A stretch of DNA of 64,000 bases from JACVRX01 sp035697245 (GTDB taxonomy: Bacteria; Actinomycetota; Actinomycetes; Jiangellales; Jiangellaceae), in assembly GCA_035697245.1 (NCBI GenBank), contig DASSDH010000264.1, positions 15,113 to 79,112 on the forward strand. The letters run 5' to 3'. Below are positions 1 to 8,573 of the stretch, in pieces; within the stretch, counting starts at the first letter, position 1, and the number at the start of each line of letters is the position of its first letter. A program made the translations under genes and the position numbers. The notes under the pieces were generated by a model. The model saw nothing but the letters and a program-made list of their open reading frames with translations, was not told the DNA's origin and searched no databases.

Positions 1-1694
1 CCGCTCGCCTCGACGTCGAGGTCGACCGAGACGGCAAGACGTACGCGATGTCCTTCCGCCGCGGCGAACCAGGCGTGTTCGCCGGGGACGGGCCCGATGC
101 CGAGTTCACCGCGTTCACCGACCGGTCCGAGCTTCGGGTCACCGGCCGTCGCCGCAAGAACGTGAGCGGCACCAGGATCCGGTTCTGGCCCGATCGGCAG
201 ATCTTCCTCCGCGACGCAGCTTTCTCCTTCGACGAACTCCTTACCCGAGCTCGGCAGACCTCCTACCTGGTTCCAGGGCTGGAGTTGACGCTTCGTGACG
301 AACGCGCCGACGAACCGGTCGAGGCTCGCTTCAGCCACGCCGGGGGCATCGTCGAGTTTGCCGAGTTCCTCGCGTCCGATCCCCCCGTGAGCGGGGTGAT
401 CCGCCTGCATGGGGCGGAGACCTTCTCCGAGACCGTCCCGATCCTCGATGACGCCGGTCACATGAATCCGCGCACCGTCGAGCGAACCTGCGAGGTCGAC
501 GTCGCACTGCGCTGGGGAACCGGGTACGACACCGAGCTCCGCTCGTTCGTCAACGTCATCGCGACGCCGAAGGGTGGCACTCATGTGGCCGGGTTCGAGC
601 AGGGGCTGCTGAAATGCCTTCGCGATCAGGTCCGGATCAACGCCCGGCGGCTCAAGGCCGGCGATGACAAGATCGAGAAGGACGACGTCTTGGAGGGTTT
701 GACCGCCCTCGTGACGGTCCGGCTGGCCGAGCCGCAGTTCGAGGGCCAGACCAAGGAGGTGCTCGGCACCAGCGCAGTGAGAGGAATCGTTGCTCGTGTG
801 GTCGAGCGCCGGCTTACTGCAGCCCTCACCAGCACCAAACGCGCGGACAAGGCCCAAGCCGCCGCCGTGCTCGAGAAGGTCGTCGCCGCAGCCAAGGCGA
901 GGGTCACCGCGCGGCTGCACAAGGAGACGGCCCGACGAAAGAACGCGCTGGAGACCAGCGCCCTTCCCACCAAGCTGGTCGACTGCCGCTCCGGCACACT
1001 GGACCGCTCGGAGCTGTTCATCGTCGAGGGTGATTCCGCATTGGGCACCGGCAAGGCCGCTCGGGACGCCGAGTACCAGGCTCTGTTGCCCATCCGGGGC
1101 AAGATCCTCAATGTCCAGAAGGCCTCGGTGGGCGACATGCTGCACAATGCTGAGTGCGCCGCGATCCTCCAGGTGGTCGGGGCAGGCAGCGGACGGTCGT
1201 TCGACCTCGCCCAGGCTCGCTACGGCAAGATCATTCTTATGGTCGACGCCGACGTCGACGGCGCCCACATCCGCACGCTGCTGATCACGCTGTTCTTCCG
1301 GTACATGCGACCGCTGGTCGAGAGGGGGCGGCTCTACGCTGCCGTGCCGCCGTTGCACCGGATCGAGCTGACAAGCGTCCGCAAAGGTCAGGATCGGTAC
1401 ATCTACACCTACACCGACGCCGAGCTGACCCGGACGTTGCGTGATCTCGACCGCAAGGGCGTGCGGTACAAGCAGCCGCCGCAGCGGTACAAGGGGCTGG
1501 GCGAGATGGATCCGCACCAGCTGGCTGAGACCACGATGGACCCGCGCCACCGTCGACTCCGACGGATTGCGGCGGCCGATGCCGAGGCGGCCGAGACGGT
1601 CTTCGAACTACTGATGGGCAATGACGTTGCCCCCCGCAAGGAATTCATCGTCGCCGGCGCGGCTGAGCTCGACCGCGCCCGGATCGACGCGTGA
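1..1694 (+). CDS. parE: DNA topoisomerase IV / gyrase-type subunit B, 5'-truncated by the window
   Basis: This is the C-terminal part of the ATPase subunit of a type IIA topoisomerase, which works with the A subunit to pass one duplex through another. The frame is already open at base 3, so the start and most of the GHKL ATPase domain lie outside the window. The transducer region is visible first. The Toprim domain follows, with EGDSA near base 1027, PIRGKILNV near 1090 and the metal-binding DADVDGAHIR near 1240. The C-terminal GLGEMDP motif lies near 1495. The insertion typical of proteobacterial GyrB is absent. A parC-like gene lies at 5987-8443. Actinomycetes usually keep gyrBA near the origin, so I infer this is the second pair, but gyrB remains possible. 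Confidence 0.9.
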   Translation, partial: ARLDVEVDRDGKTYAMSFRRGEPGVFAGDGPDAEFTAFTDRSELRVTGRRRKNVSGTRIRFWPDRQIFLRDAAFSFDELLTRARQTSYLVPGLELTLRDERADEPVEARFSHAGGIVEFAEFLASDPPVSGVIRLHGAETFSETVPILDDAGHMNPRTVERTCEVDVALRWGTGYDTELRSFVNVIATPKGGTHVAGFEQGLLKCLRDQVRINARRLKAGDDKIEKDDVLEGLTALVTVRLAEPQFEGQTKEVLGTSAVRGIVARVVERRLTAALTSTKRADKAQAAAVLEKVVAAAKARVTARLHKETARRKNALETSALPTKLVDCRSGTLDRSELFIVEGDSALGTGKAARDAEYQALLPIRGKILNVQKASVGDMLHNAECAAILQVVGAGSGRSFDLAQARYGKIILMVDADVDGAHIRTLLITLFFRYMRPLVERGRLYAAVPPLHRIELTSVRKGQDRYIYTYTDAELTRTLRDLDRKGVRYKQPPQRYKGLGEMDPHQLAETTMDPRHRRLRRIAAADAEAAETVFELLMGNDVAPRKEFIVAGAAELDRARIDA

Positions 1695-1700
1695 GCCGGT

Positions 1701-1718
1701 AGCCGATCGTTCTCGGCT
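1701..1718. terminator. Short hairpin between convergent parE and aldo/keto reductase genes
   Basis: AGCCGA (1701-1706) pairs with TCGGCT (1713-1718) around a 6-base loop. It lies in the 42-base gap between two converging stop codons, a likely place for a bidirectional terminator. There is no T-tract, so the call rests on position and symmetry only. Confidence 0.3.
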
Positions 1719-1736
1719 GACCCGAAGTGCCCGGCG

Positions 1737-2771
1737 CTACTCCGCGCTCGACTGAGCCCAGAGGTTGATTCCGGCTTCGACGGCATCCTGGTCGATCGCG
1801 GCTAGTTCGTCGTCCGTGAACTCGAGATTGTCTACGGCCGCAACGTTGGCCTCGAGCTGCCCGACGCTGCTGGCGCCGATGAGCGCAGAGGTCACCTGCT
1901 CGTGGCGCAGGACCCAGGCGATGGCCAGCTGAGCCAGACTCTGGCCGCGCTTCGTCGCGATTTCGTTCAACGCCCGGATATGGCGCAGGGTGTCGTCGGT
2001 GAGCAGGTCGGGGGACAACGAGGTTCCCCGGGCCGCGCGCGAGTCTGTGGAGATGCCGTCGAGGTAGCGGTCGGTAAGCATGCCTTGGGCGAGCGGGGAG
2101 AAGGCGATGCACCCCACACCCTCAGCGGCGAGCGTCTTCAGCAAACTCGGCTGACCCTGCTCGACCCATCGATTGAGCAGCGAGTACGACGGCTGGTGAA
2201 TAAGCAACGGCGTACCGAGGCTACGCAGGATCGCGGCTGCCTCCACCGTCTTCTCAGCGGAGTACGACGAGATCCCGGCGTACAGTGCCCGGCCCGAACG
2301 GACGGCGTGGTCCAGGGCAGCCATCGTCTCCTCGAGTGGGGTGTCAGGGTCGAAGCGGTGGCTGTAGAAAATGTCGATATAGTCCAAGCCCATCCGGGCC
2401 AGGGACTGGTCGAGGCTTGCCAACAAGTATTTTCGGGAGCCCCATTCGCCGTATGGGCCCGGCCACATGTCGTAACCGGCCTTGGTCGAGATGATCAGCT
2501 CGTCCCGGTGCGGAGCGAGATCCTCGGTCATGATCCGGCCGAAGTTGATCTCGGCCGAGCCGTAGGGCGGCCCGTAGTTGTTGGCCAGATCGAAATGCGT
2601 GACGCCCAGGTCGAAGGCGCGGCGTACGACTTCGCGCTGGGTGGCCAGGGGTGTTTCGTCGCCGAAGTTGTGCCACAGGCCGAGCGAAACGGCGGGAAGC
2701 TTCAGGCCACTACGTCCCACCCGTCGGTAGGGCATGGCGTCGTAACGGTCGGGGGTGGCTGTGTACGTCAC
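1737..2771 (-). CDS. Aldo/keto reductase, YghZ (glyceraldehyde-3-phosphate reductase) type
   Basis: NADPH-dependent carbonyl reductase with a TIM-barrel fold, presumably cytoplasmic. The protein closely follows the YghZ/Gpr group, whose E. coli member reduces L-glyceraldehyde 3-phosphate and methylglyoxal-like aldehydes. Visible features are GRSGLKLPAVSLGLWHNFGD near the N-terminus, the NNYGPPYGSAE segment with the catalytic Tyr, the STKAGYDMWPGPYGEWGSRK segment with the catalytic Lys, YSHRFDPDTP with the catalytic His, and GASSVGQLEAN in the NADP-binding C-terminus. I chose the GTG at 2771 because GGAG sits nine bases upstream. An ATG 18 bases further upstream has no clear ribosome site. The gene converges with parE. 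The physiological substrate is not shown by the sequence. Confidence 0.88.
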   Translation of the reverse strand: MTYTATPDRYDAMPYRRVGRSGLKLPAVSLGLWHNFGDETPLATQREVVRRAFDLGVTHFDLANNYGPPYGSAEINFGRIMTEDLAPHRDELIISTKAGYDMWPGPYGEWGSRKYLLASLDQSLARMGLDYIDIFYSHRFDPDTPLEETMAALDHAVRSGRALYAGISSYSAEKTVEAAAILRSLGTPLLIHQPSYSLLNRWVEQGQPSLLKTLAAEGVGCIAFSPLAQGMLTDRYLDGISTDSRAARGTSLSPDLLTDDTLRHIRALNEIATKRGQSLAQLAIAWVLRHEQVTSALIGASSVGQLEANVAAVDNLEFTDDELAAIDQDAVEAGINLWAQSSAE

Positions 2772-2843
2772 GCTGAGACACTCCATCATGCAGGGGGCCG
2801 TCTTGGGGTCGCGGCCACCCTAACGAGCGTTCATCTCGCCTGA

Positions 2844-3878
2844 TCATCTGGACTTCAGGACGACGCCGTCGGCCACATAGCTCACCGGCTGTACGGCTGG
2901 CCCGTTACAAGACTCAGGCCGGGGCGGTTCCAGCAAGCGGGTGGTCACGTCCACCTGCCAACGCCGGCCGTCAGTATGAGCGATCGTGACGCGCCATGAG
3001 TCGACCTCATCGGCTACCTCGACAGCGATGACGTCCAGCTCGTCGAGCCAGGTGAGGCTGGTCGCCTCCCGTACCGCAACCTCCGCAACCTGGCCCGGTC
3101 CCTCAAACGTGCTCCGCCCTCGGTATCCGGCCAAAACCAACCGACCGTCGCGAGCCTCGTCCAGCACATGCGACGCGGCGTCGGCGTCCATTCGACCGTG
3201 CACGATGCCATGTGGGAGTACCGCGCAGGTGGGGGCGAACCGATGGCCGCCAAGGTGCGTCGTCTCCCAGACTCGGCCAGGCAGCCGCTCGTGCGCGGCG
3301 GTCGCGACTGGACGACCGAACGAGGCACAGCACACGTCGCGCCGCCCGTTTGTGCACACGAGCAGCAAAGGTTCGGTGTCCTGCTCGAGGCCTGGGACGG
3401 CTTCTCGGACTGCGTCGTAGTCGCCAGCCGCCAGGCCGTCCCATGGCAGGAACTCGAGGGCGCCGACGTTGGCGACTTGGCCGCCGAGCAGCCAGGAGCC
3501 GTTCGGGCGAGTCGAGGCGATCCAGACTCGCCGCGCTCCACCGCGGTGGTCATCTGGGTGCGGACCGGGTCGGCGGATCAGCGCAACCCGCGCGCCGTGG
3601 TTTGCGGCGGCGGCCTCGAGCGCTGCACCCAACGCCGGGTCCAGATGGGACTGGATAAGCGCCTTACGTCCCCACGGTCCGGGCTGCTCGAGCATGATCC
3701 AGAACCTGGCCACCGGCGCGGTGCCGGCGAGTGGCTCATCGAGCAACCGGCTGAGCACGGAACAGGCGGGAGGAGTCAATTTTTCGTCGGATTTGTCGTG
3801 CCGGTAGGCGGCCTGGGTTGGCGGGCCGTCCTTTTGGGTCACGGCGTGAAACTCTATTCCGCGCTTCGTGTCGGGCAT
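2844..3878 (-). CDS. Sucrase/ferredoxin-like family protein
   Basis: A member of the family annotated sucrase/ferredoxin-like, which has a thioredoxin-like [2Fe-2S] ferredoxin fold. The key evidence is LLVCTNGRRDVCCASFGRPV near residues 170-190, with the cysteine pattern C-x6-CC, followed by WETTHLGGHRFAPTCAVLP, which is also conserved in the family. The first 35 residues are poorly conserved, so the true start could be downstream of the ATG at 3878. The gene is divergent from arginine deiminase across a 124-base region that holds a strong inverted repeat. The reaction is unknown, and the name 'sucrase' is historical and should not be read as an activity. Confidence 0.8.
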   Translation of the reverse strand: MPDTKRGIEFHAVTQKDGPPTQAAYRHDKSDEKLTPPACSVLSRLLDEPLAGTAPVARFWIMLEQPGPWGRKALIQSHLDPALGAALEAAAANHGARVALIRRPGPHPDDHRGGARRVWIASTRPNGSWLLGGQVANVGALEFLPWDGLAAGDYDAVREAVPGLEQDTEPLLLVCTNGRRDVCCASFGRPVATAAHERLPGRVWETTHLGGHRFAPTCAVLPHGIVHGRMDADAASHVLDEARDGRLVLAGYRGRSTFEGPGQVAEVAVREATSLTWLDELDVIAVEVADEVDSWRVTIAHTDGRRWQVDVTTRLLEPPRPESCNGPAVQPVSYVADGVVLKSR

Positions 3879-3928
3879 GATGGTCGGCCGGGAACGCCGG
3901 GCAGCGCATGAACCGAGCCGACTGAGGT

Positions 3929-3959
3929 TCCGGCATTATCGACATGCCGTAATGCCGGA
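3929..3959. promoter_or_regulatory. Candidate operator: 10-bp inverted repeat upstream of arcA
   Basis: TCCGGCATTA (3929-3938) and TAATGCCGGA (3950-3959) form a perfect inverted repeat with an 11-base spacer. A third ATGCCG half-site lies inside the spacer at 3944-3949. The repeat lies 43 bases before the arcA start and about 50 bases before the divergent gene. This is what a dimeric repressor or activator site looks like, but the regulator is unknown. Confidence 0.5.
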
Positions 3960-4002
3960 CCGAGCGGCCGCTGGCCGGCTCACCATCGAGGAGAGTCGCA
4001 CC

Positions 4003-5262
4003 ATGACTGACGCAACGGAATCCACGTCCGCAACGTATGGGGTTCACTCCGAGGTCGGCAGGCTGCGCAAGGTGCTGGTCTGCGCGCCTGGATTGGCTCA
4101 CCGTCGGCTCACACCCACGAACGCCGACGACCTGTTGTTCGACGATGTGATGTGGGTAGAGAACGCCCAACGCGACCACGCCGACTTCGTCAACAAGTTG
4201 CGCGGGCGCGGAGTCGACGTCGTCGAGCTGCACGAAGTGCTGGCGCAGACCATGGCTATTCCGGACGCCAAGTCGTGGCTGCTCGATCGCAAGATCATCG
4301 CCAATCGGGTCGGACTGGGGCTGATCGACGACACTCGTGCGTTCCTCGAGTCGCTCGAGCCGCGGAAGCTCGGCGAGTACCTTATCGGCGGGCTTGCCAC
4401 GTCAGACCTGCCCGAGGACTTCCGCTCCGGATACGTCGCGCTTGCCCGCGAGGCGACTGGTTCTCGCGAATACCTGATGCCGCCCCTGCCCAACACCTTG
4501 TACACCCGCGACACGACGTGCTGGCTGTACGGCGGGGTGACGTTCAACCCGTTGTTCTGGCCGGCCCGCCACGACGAGACGCTGCTCTACAAGGCGATCT
4601 ACGAGTTCCATCCGGACTTCGTTGGCGCCACGGTGTGGTGGGGCGATCCCGAGCAGGACTGGGGGCAAGCGACGTTCGAGGGTGGCGACGTCATGCCGAT
4701 CGGCAACGGTGCGGTGCTGATGGGCATGAGCGAACGCACGTCGCGACAGGCCATCACCCAGGTCGCTGCGGCACTGTTCGAGAACGGCGCGGCCGAGCGC
4801 GTCGTCGCGGCCGGCATGCCCAAGCTGCGGGCAGCGATGCACCTCGACACCGTCTTTACATTCGCGGATCGCGACATCGTGACGGTCTATCCCGCCATCG
4901 TCGACAACATCCACAGCTTCTCGCTGCGGCCGAGTGACTCGGGGGGCGTTGAGGTCACCGACGAGGGGTCCAAGCGGTTCGTCGACGTCGTGGCCGAGTC
5001 GCTCGGCCTGCCCGAGCTGCGCGTCATCGGGACCGGGGGCGACGTGTACGCCTCCGAGCGCCAGCAGTGGGACAGCGGTAACAACGCCGTCGCCGTCGAG
5101 CCCGGTGTCGTCTTCACCTATGACCGCAACACCCATACCAACACGCTGCTTCGCAAGGCGGGGGTCGAAGTGATCACGATTGTCGGAGCGGAACTCGGCC
5201 GTGGTCGCGGTGGCGGCCACTGCATGACCTGTCCGATCTTTCGCGACCCGGTGGAGTTCTGA
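4003..5262 (+). CDS. arcA: Arginine deiminase
   Basis: Hydrolyses L-arginine to citrulline and ammonia in the cytoplasm, the first step of the arginine deiminase pathway. The 419-residue product has the family's usual length. GVHSEVGRLRKVLVCAPG lies at the N-terminus, and FEGGDVMPIGNGAVLMGMSE and HLDTVFTFAD carry the substrate-binding Asp and catalytic His. The nucleophile is Cys407 in GGGHCMTCP near the end. I chose the ATG at 4003 because GAGGAGAG lies just upstream, although the frame stays open back to 3868. No arcB, arcC or arcD is present beside it, so citrulline use must be encoded elsewhere. It may be controlled through the inverted repeat at 3929-3959. Confidence 0.96.
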   Translation: MTDATESTSATYGVHSEVGRLRKVLVCAPGLAHRRLTPTNADDLLFDDVMWVENAQRDHADFVNKLRGRGVDVVELHEVLAQTMAIPDAKSWLLDRKIIANRVGLGLIDDTRAFLESLEPRKLGEYLIGGLATSDLPEDFRSGYVALAREATGSREYLMPPLPNTLYTRDTTCWLYGGVTFNPLFWPARHDETLLYKAIYEFHPDFVGATVWWGDPEQDWGQATFEGGDVMPIGNGAVLMGMSERTSRQAITQVAAALFENGAAERVVAAGMPKLRAAMHLDTVFTFADRDIVTVYPAIVDNIHSFSLRPSDSGGVEVTDEGSKRFVDVVAESLGLPELRVIGTGGDVYASERQQWDSGNNAVAVEPGVVFTYDRNTHTNTLLRKAGVEVITIVGAELGRGRGGGHCMTCPIFRDPVEF

Positions 5263-5310
5263 ATCTGGCAACCGGTAGTCGTCGGCGCCGAGATATGTCA
5301 CTGTTCCGAC

Positions 5311-6003
5311 ATGCGGAAGTACGTGCTGATGGGAGCCCAGGGAAGTGGCAAGGGCACCCAGGCGGCCGTACTCGCCCGTGATCTCGACATGACCCAGATC
5401 AGCGTAGGCGACATCTTTCGCTGGCACGTCCAGAACCACACCAAGCTCGGTGCCCAGGTTCGTCGGATCATGGCGGCGGGCGAGCTTGTTGGCGACGACC
5501 TGGTGGAGAAGGTCGTGCACGAGCGCCTCGACCAGCACGACTGGAACTACGGGTTCATCGTCGACGGTTTCCCGCGGAACCGGCCGCAGGCGGAGTTCTT
5601 CCTCGAGCGGTACGACATCGACGCCGTCATTCACTTGGATCTTCCCGACGTCGAGGTGCGACGGCGAGTGCTGGCCCGCCGGCTTTGTTCCAACTGCCGG
5701 CTGGACTACAACCTGATGGCACACCGGCCAAAGGTCGAGGGTCGGTGCGACGTCTGCGGCGGGGAGTTGGTCCGCCGCGAGGACGACACCGCGGAGGCGC
5801 TCGCGGCGCGGTTACGCGACTACCACGAGAAGACCGACCCGGTGCTGGACCTGTTTCGGCGTAAGGAGTTCGTCGTCACGGTGGACGCCCGGCCGGACAT
5901 CGCCACCGTCCAGAAAGCGATCCGAGTCGAACTCAACCTTCCTCAGTATGAGCCGTCGGGGGTTGGTCGCTCCGCTTCGAGCGATCTCAGACCGGACCAC
6001 TGA
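5311..6003 (+). CDS. adk: Adenylate kinase family protein with zinc-type lid
   Basis: Nucleoside monophosphate kinase that interconverts AMP, ATP and ADP, presumably cytoplasmic. The P-loop GAQGSGKGTQ is at residues 8-17 and the GFPRN motif lies near residue 88. A four-cysteine zinc lid (CSNC and CDVC) surrounds residues 130-150. The 230-residue length is a little above the usual 190-220, with an extra charged C-terminal tail. Actinomycetes usually have an adk in the ribosomal-protein cluster, so this may be a second kinase. The stop lies 17 bases inside the convergent parC 3' end. It follows arcA by 48 bases and may share its transcript. Confidence 0.87.
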   Translation: MRKYVLMGAQGSGKGTQAAVLARDLDMTQISVGDIFRWHVQNHTKLGAQVRRIMAAGELVGDDLVEKVVHERLDQHDWNYGFIVDGFPRNRPQAEFFLERYDIDAVIHLDLPDVEVRRRVLARRLCSNCRLDYNLMAHRPKVEGRCDVCGGELVRREDDTAEALAARLRDYHEKTDPVLDLFRRKEFVVTVDARPDIATVQKAIRVELNLPQYEPSGVGRSASSDLRPDH

Positions 6004-8443
6004 CGGCGGCGATGGCCTGCGGCGACGGCGAGCCGGAGCCGTCGCGCCGGCCGATCGGGTCAGGCAGTGCAACAGGAACTCCGCTTGCTGCCGCCGCCGA
6101 CGCGGGTGCTGCACCGGCCCAGGCCAACAGCAGGACATCCTCCCCGCGAAGGAATCGATGACATCGGACGCCGCCGGTGGCCCGGCCCTTGGTGGGATAC
6201 TCCACGACTGGAGTGACCTTGACGCTGCCTGCTTGTGTTCCCGGCAGAGCGGCCGACGAGCCGGCGACCGTGACCACGACGGACTCACTTGCCGGGTCGA
6301 CAGCGCCGAAGAACACCACCCGGTTTCCGGTGCCCAGCCGAATTCCGGCGATTCCCCCGCCGGACCGCCCTTGCGGGCGAACCGAGCCCGCCGGAAACCG
6401 GAGCAACTGCGCGTCGGAGGTCACGAATACCAGGTCCATGTCGTCGACCGCGAGCTCGACGGCGCCCACGACCCGGTCGGAAGTATCGAGCCGGATGATT
6501 TCCCAGCTGTCCTTGTTCGTCGGATGGTCGGAAACCGTCCGCTTCACCACGCCCCGCTCCGTGCCGAGGGCAAGACCCGGCGAGTCTGCGTCGAGCGTCG
6601 CCAGACACAAGACCTGCTCGTCGCGAGCCAGTTCCACGAACTCCTTGAGCGGCGCCCCGCCGGCCAGCGTCGGTGCCTGCGCCGTAGGCGGCAGTGCCGG
6701 GAGATCCAGCACCGGCATCCGTACCATCCGGCCGCGGCTGGTGATGAGTCCGAACTGTCCTCGCGCGGTTGCCACGACCGACGACACCACCACGTCGTGT
6801 TTTGCCCGCTTGGTTGCGCTCGGCTGTGGTTCCGCTGTGGTCGTGCGGGCGAGCAGTCCAGTCGAGGAAAGGAGCACCCGGCATGGGTCGTCGGCCACTT
6901 CGAGGTCAGCCGCGGTCGTCACCGCGGGCTGACCGGCGCTTTCCAACAGCACCGTGCGCCGGGGTGTGGCATGGGCGGCGGCGACCTCAGCAAGTTCGTC
7001 CGCGACCAGCTGACGCAGCAAACCGGAGTCGTCCAGGATCGCGGTCAGTTCCGTAATCGTGGCGCGCAGTGACTCCCGTTCGCGCTCCAACTCCAGCCGG
7101 TCGTATCGGGTCAACCGGCGCAGTGGGGTGTCCAGGATGTACCGAGCCTGGATGTCCGAGAGGTCGAAGACGGCCATCAGCCTCTCCCGCGCCTCGTTCG
7201 CATCGGCGGAAGAGCGGATGACCTGGATGACCTCGTCGATGTCGAGCAGCGCTATCAACAGACCATCGACGAGGTGCAGCCGATCCGTCGCCTTGCTCCG
7301 CCGGTATTCCGACCGCCTGCGGACGACGTTCAGGCGGTGGGCGACGAAGACCTCGAGCAGCTCCTTGAGGCCCAGTGTCCGCGGCTGACCGTCGACGAGG
7401 GCGACGTTGTTGATCGAAAACGAATCCTCGAGGGGGGTGAGCTTGTACAGCTGGTCGAGCACGGCCTCCGGGACGAAGCCACCTCTGAGCTCGACTACCA
7501 GGCGCAGCCCGGTGTTGCGGTCGGTGTAGTCCTCGACGTCGGTCACGCCCTGCAGCTTCCGACTGCGGACCAGGTCGGCAATCCGCTCGCGGACCCGCTC
7601 GGGGCCGACGTTGTAGGGCAACTCGGTGACGACGATGCCCTTCCGGCGCGCGGTGATGTTCTCGATCCGCGCGGCTGCCCGGATCCGGAACGATCCTCGC
7701 CCGGACTCGTAGGCCTCGCGGATGCCGTCGAGGCCGATGATTCGCCCGCCGGTCGGCAGATCCGGTCCGGGAACGAACCGCATCAGGTCGTCCAGGGTGG
7801 CGTCCGGATGGGCGAGCAGGTAACGGGCCGCTTCGACGACTTCGCCAAGATTGTGCGGCGGCATGTTGGTCGCCATTCCCACGGCGATCCCGCTGGCCCC
7901 GTTCACCAACAGGTTCGGGAAGGCCGCCGGCAGCACCTCCGGCTGTTCGAACTGGCCGTCGTAGTTGGGGACCATGTCGACGACGTCCTCGTCGAGCGAT
8001 CCGGTCAGCAGCATCGCCGGCTCGGCCAGCCGGCATTCGGTGTATCGGTAGGCAGCCGGACCGTCGTCCAGAGATCCGAAGTTCCCATGCCCGTCCACGA
8101 GTGGGACGCGCATGACCCACGGCTGGGCCATTCGGACCAGGGCGTCGTAGATGGCGCCGTCGCCGTGCGGGTGCAGCCGGCCCATGACGTCACCGACGAC
8201 CCGGCCGCACTTGACGTGCGCCCGGTCCGGTCGCAGGCCCATCTCGTTCATCTGGAACAGAATTCGGCGCTGGACCGGCTTCAGGCCGTCGCGCGCGTCC
8301 GGGATCGCCCGGGAGTAGATGACGGAATAGGCATATTCGAGGAAGCTGCCGCGCATCTCCTCGGTGACATCGACGTCGAGAATTCGTTCCTCGAGATCAT
8401 CTGGCGGCGGCGTGCTCGGGGTTCGGCGGACCATGTCCGCCAT
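5987..8443 (-). CDS. parC: DNA topoisomerase IV / gyrase-type subunit A
   Basis: Breakage-reunion subunit of a type IIA topoisomerase, 818 residues from the ATG at 8443. The winged-helix domain contains HPHGDGAIYDALVRMAQPW. Its Gly96 is at the place of E. coli GyrA Ser83 and Asp100 at the place of Asp87. The catalytic Tyr134 is in AAYRYTECRLA. A C-terminal beta-propeller domain follows from about residue 500. The GyrA-box heptapeptide QRRGGKG is not seen, which favours ParC over GyrA. The frame remains open upstream to 8761, but homologous sequence begins at MADMVRRTPS. The expected partner is parE at the window start. It is divergent from the gene at 8574. Confidence 0.9.
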   Translation of the reverse strand: MADMVRRTPSTPPPDDLEERILDVDVTEEMRGSFLEYAYSVIYSRAIPDARDGLKPVQRRILFQMNEMGLRPDRAHVKCGRVVGDVMGRLHPHGDGAIYDALVRMAQPWVMRVPLVDGHGNFGSLDDGPAAYRYTECRLAEPAMLLTGSLDEDVVDMVPNYDGQFEQPEVLPAAFPNLLVNGASGIAVGMATNMPPHNLGEVVEAARYLLAHPDATLDDLMRFVPGPDLPTGGRIIGLDGIREAYESGRGSFRIRAAARIENITARRKGIVVTELPYNVGPERVRERIADLVRSRKLQGVTDVEDYTDRNTGLRLVVELRGGFVPEAVLDQLYKLTPLEDSFSINNVALVDGQPRTLGLKELLEVFVAHRLNVVRRRSEYRRSKATDRLHLVDGLLIALLDIDEVIQVIRSSADANEARERLMAVFDLSDIQARYILDTPLRRLTRYDRLELERERESLRATITELTAILDDSGLLRQLVADELAEVAAAHATPRRTVLLESAGQPAVTTAADLEVADDPCRVLLSSTGLLARTTTAEPQPSATKRAKHDVVVSSVVATARGQFGLITSRGRMVRMPVLDLPALPPTAQAPTLAGGAPLKEFVELARDEQVLCLATLDADSPGLALGTERGVVKRTVSDHPTNKDSWEIIRLDTSDRVVGAVELAVDDMDLVFVTSDAQLLRFPAGSVRPQGRSGGGIAGIRLGTGNRVVFFGAVDPASESVVVTVAGSSAALPGTQAGSVKVTPVVEYPTKGRATGGVRCHRFLRGEDVLLLAWAGAAPASAAAASGVPVALPDPIGRRDGSGSPSPQAIAAVSGPV

Positions 8444-8573
8444 TGTGGCGCGGACGGTCAGATCCGTCGGGACGACCCGCGCGGCATGGCCGATCCGGGC
8501 CTGGCAGTGGCGATGACGGCGGGATGAGCGCAGACTGGTCGGTGTCAGGCCCGGCCACCCTGGGGGACATGCC

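Noticed and set aside
5304..5318. TTCCG-N5-CGGAA dyad over the adk start codon
   Set aside because: Only five-base arms and overlapping the start codon; likely chance in GC-rich DNA.
4402..5724. 440-codon open frame on the minus strand opposite arcA and adk
   Set aside because: Antisense shadow typical of high-GC DNA. The plus strand has clear arcA and adk motifs.
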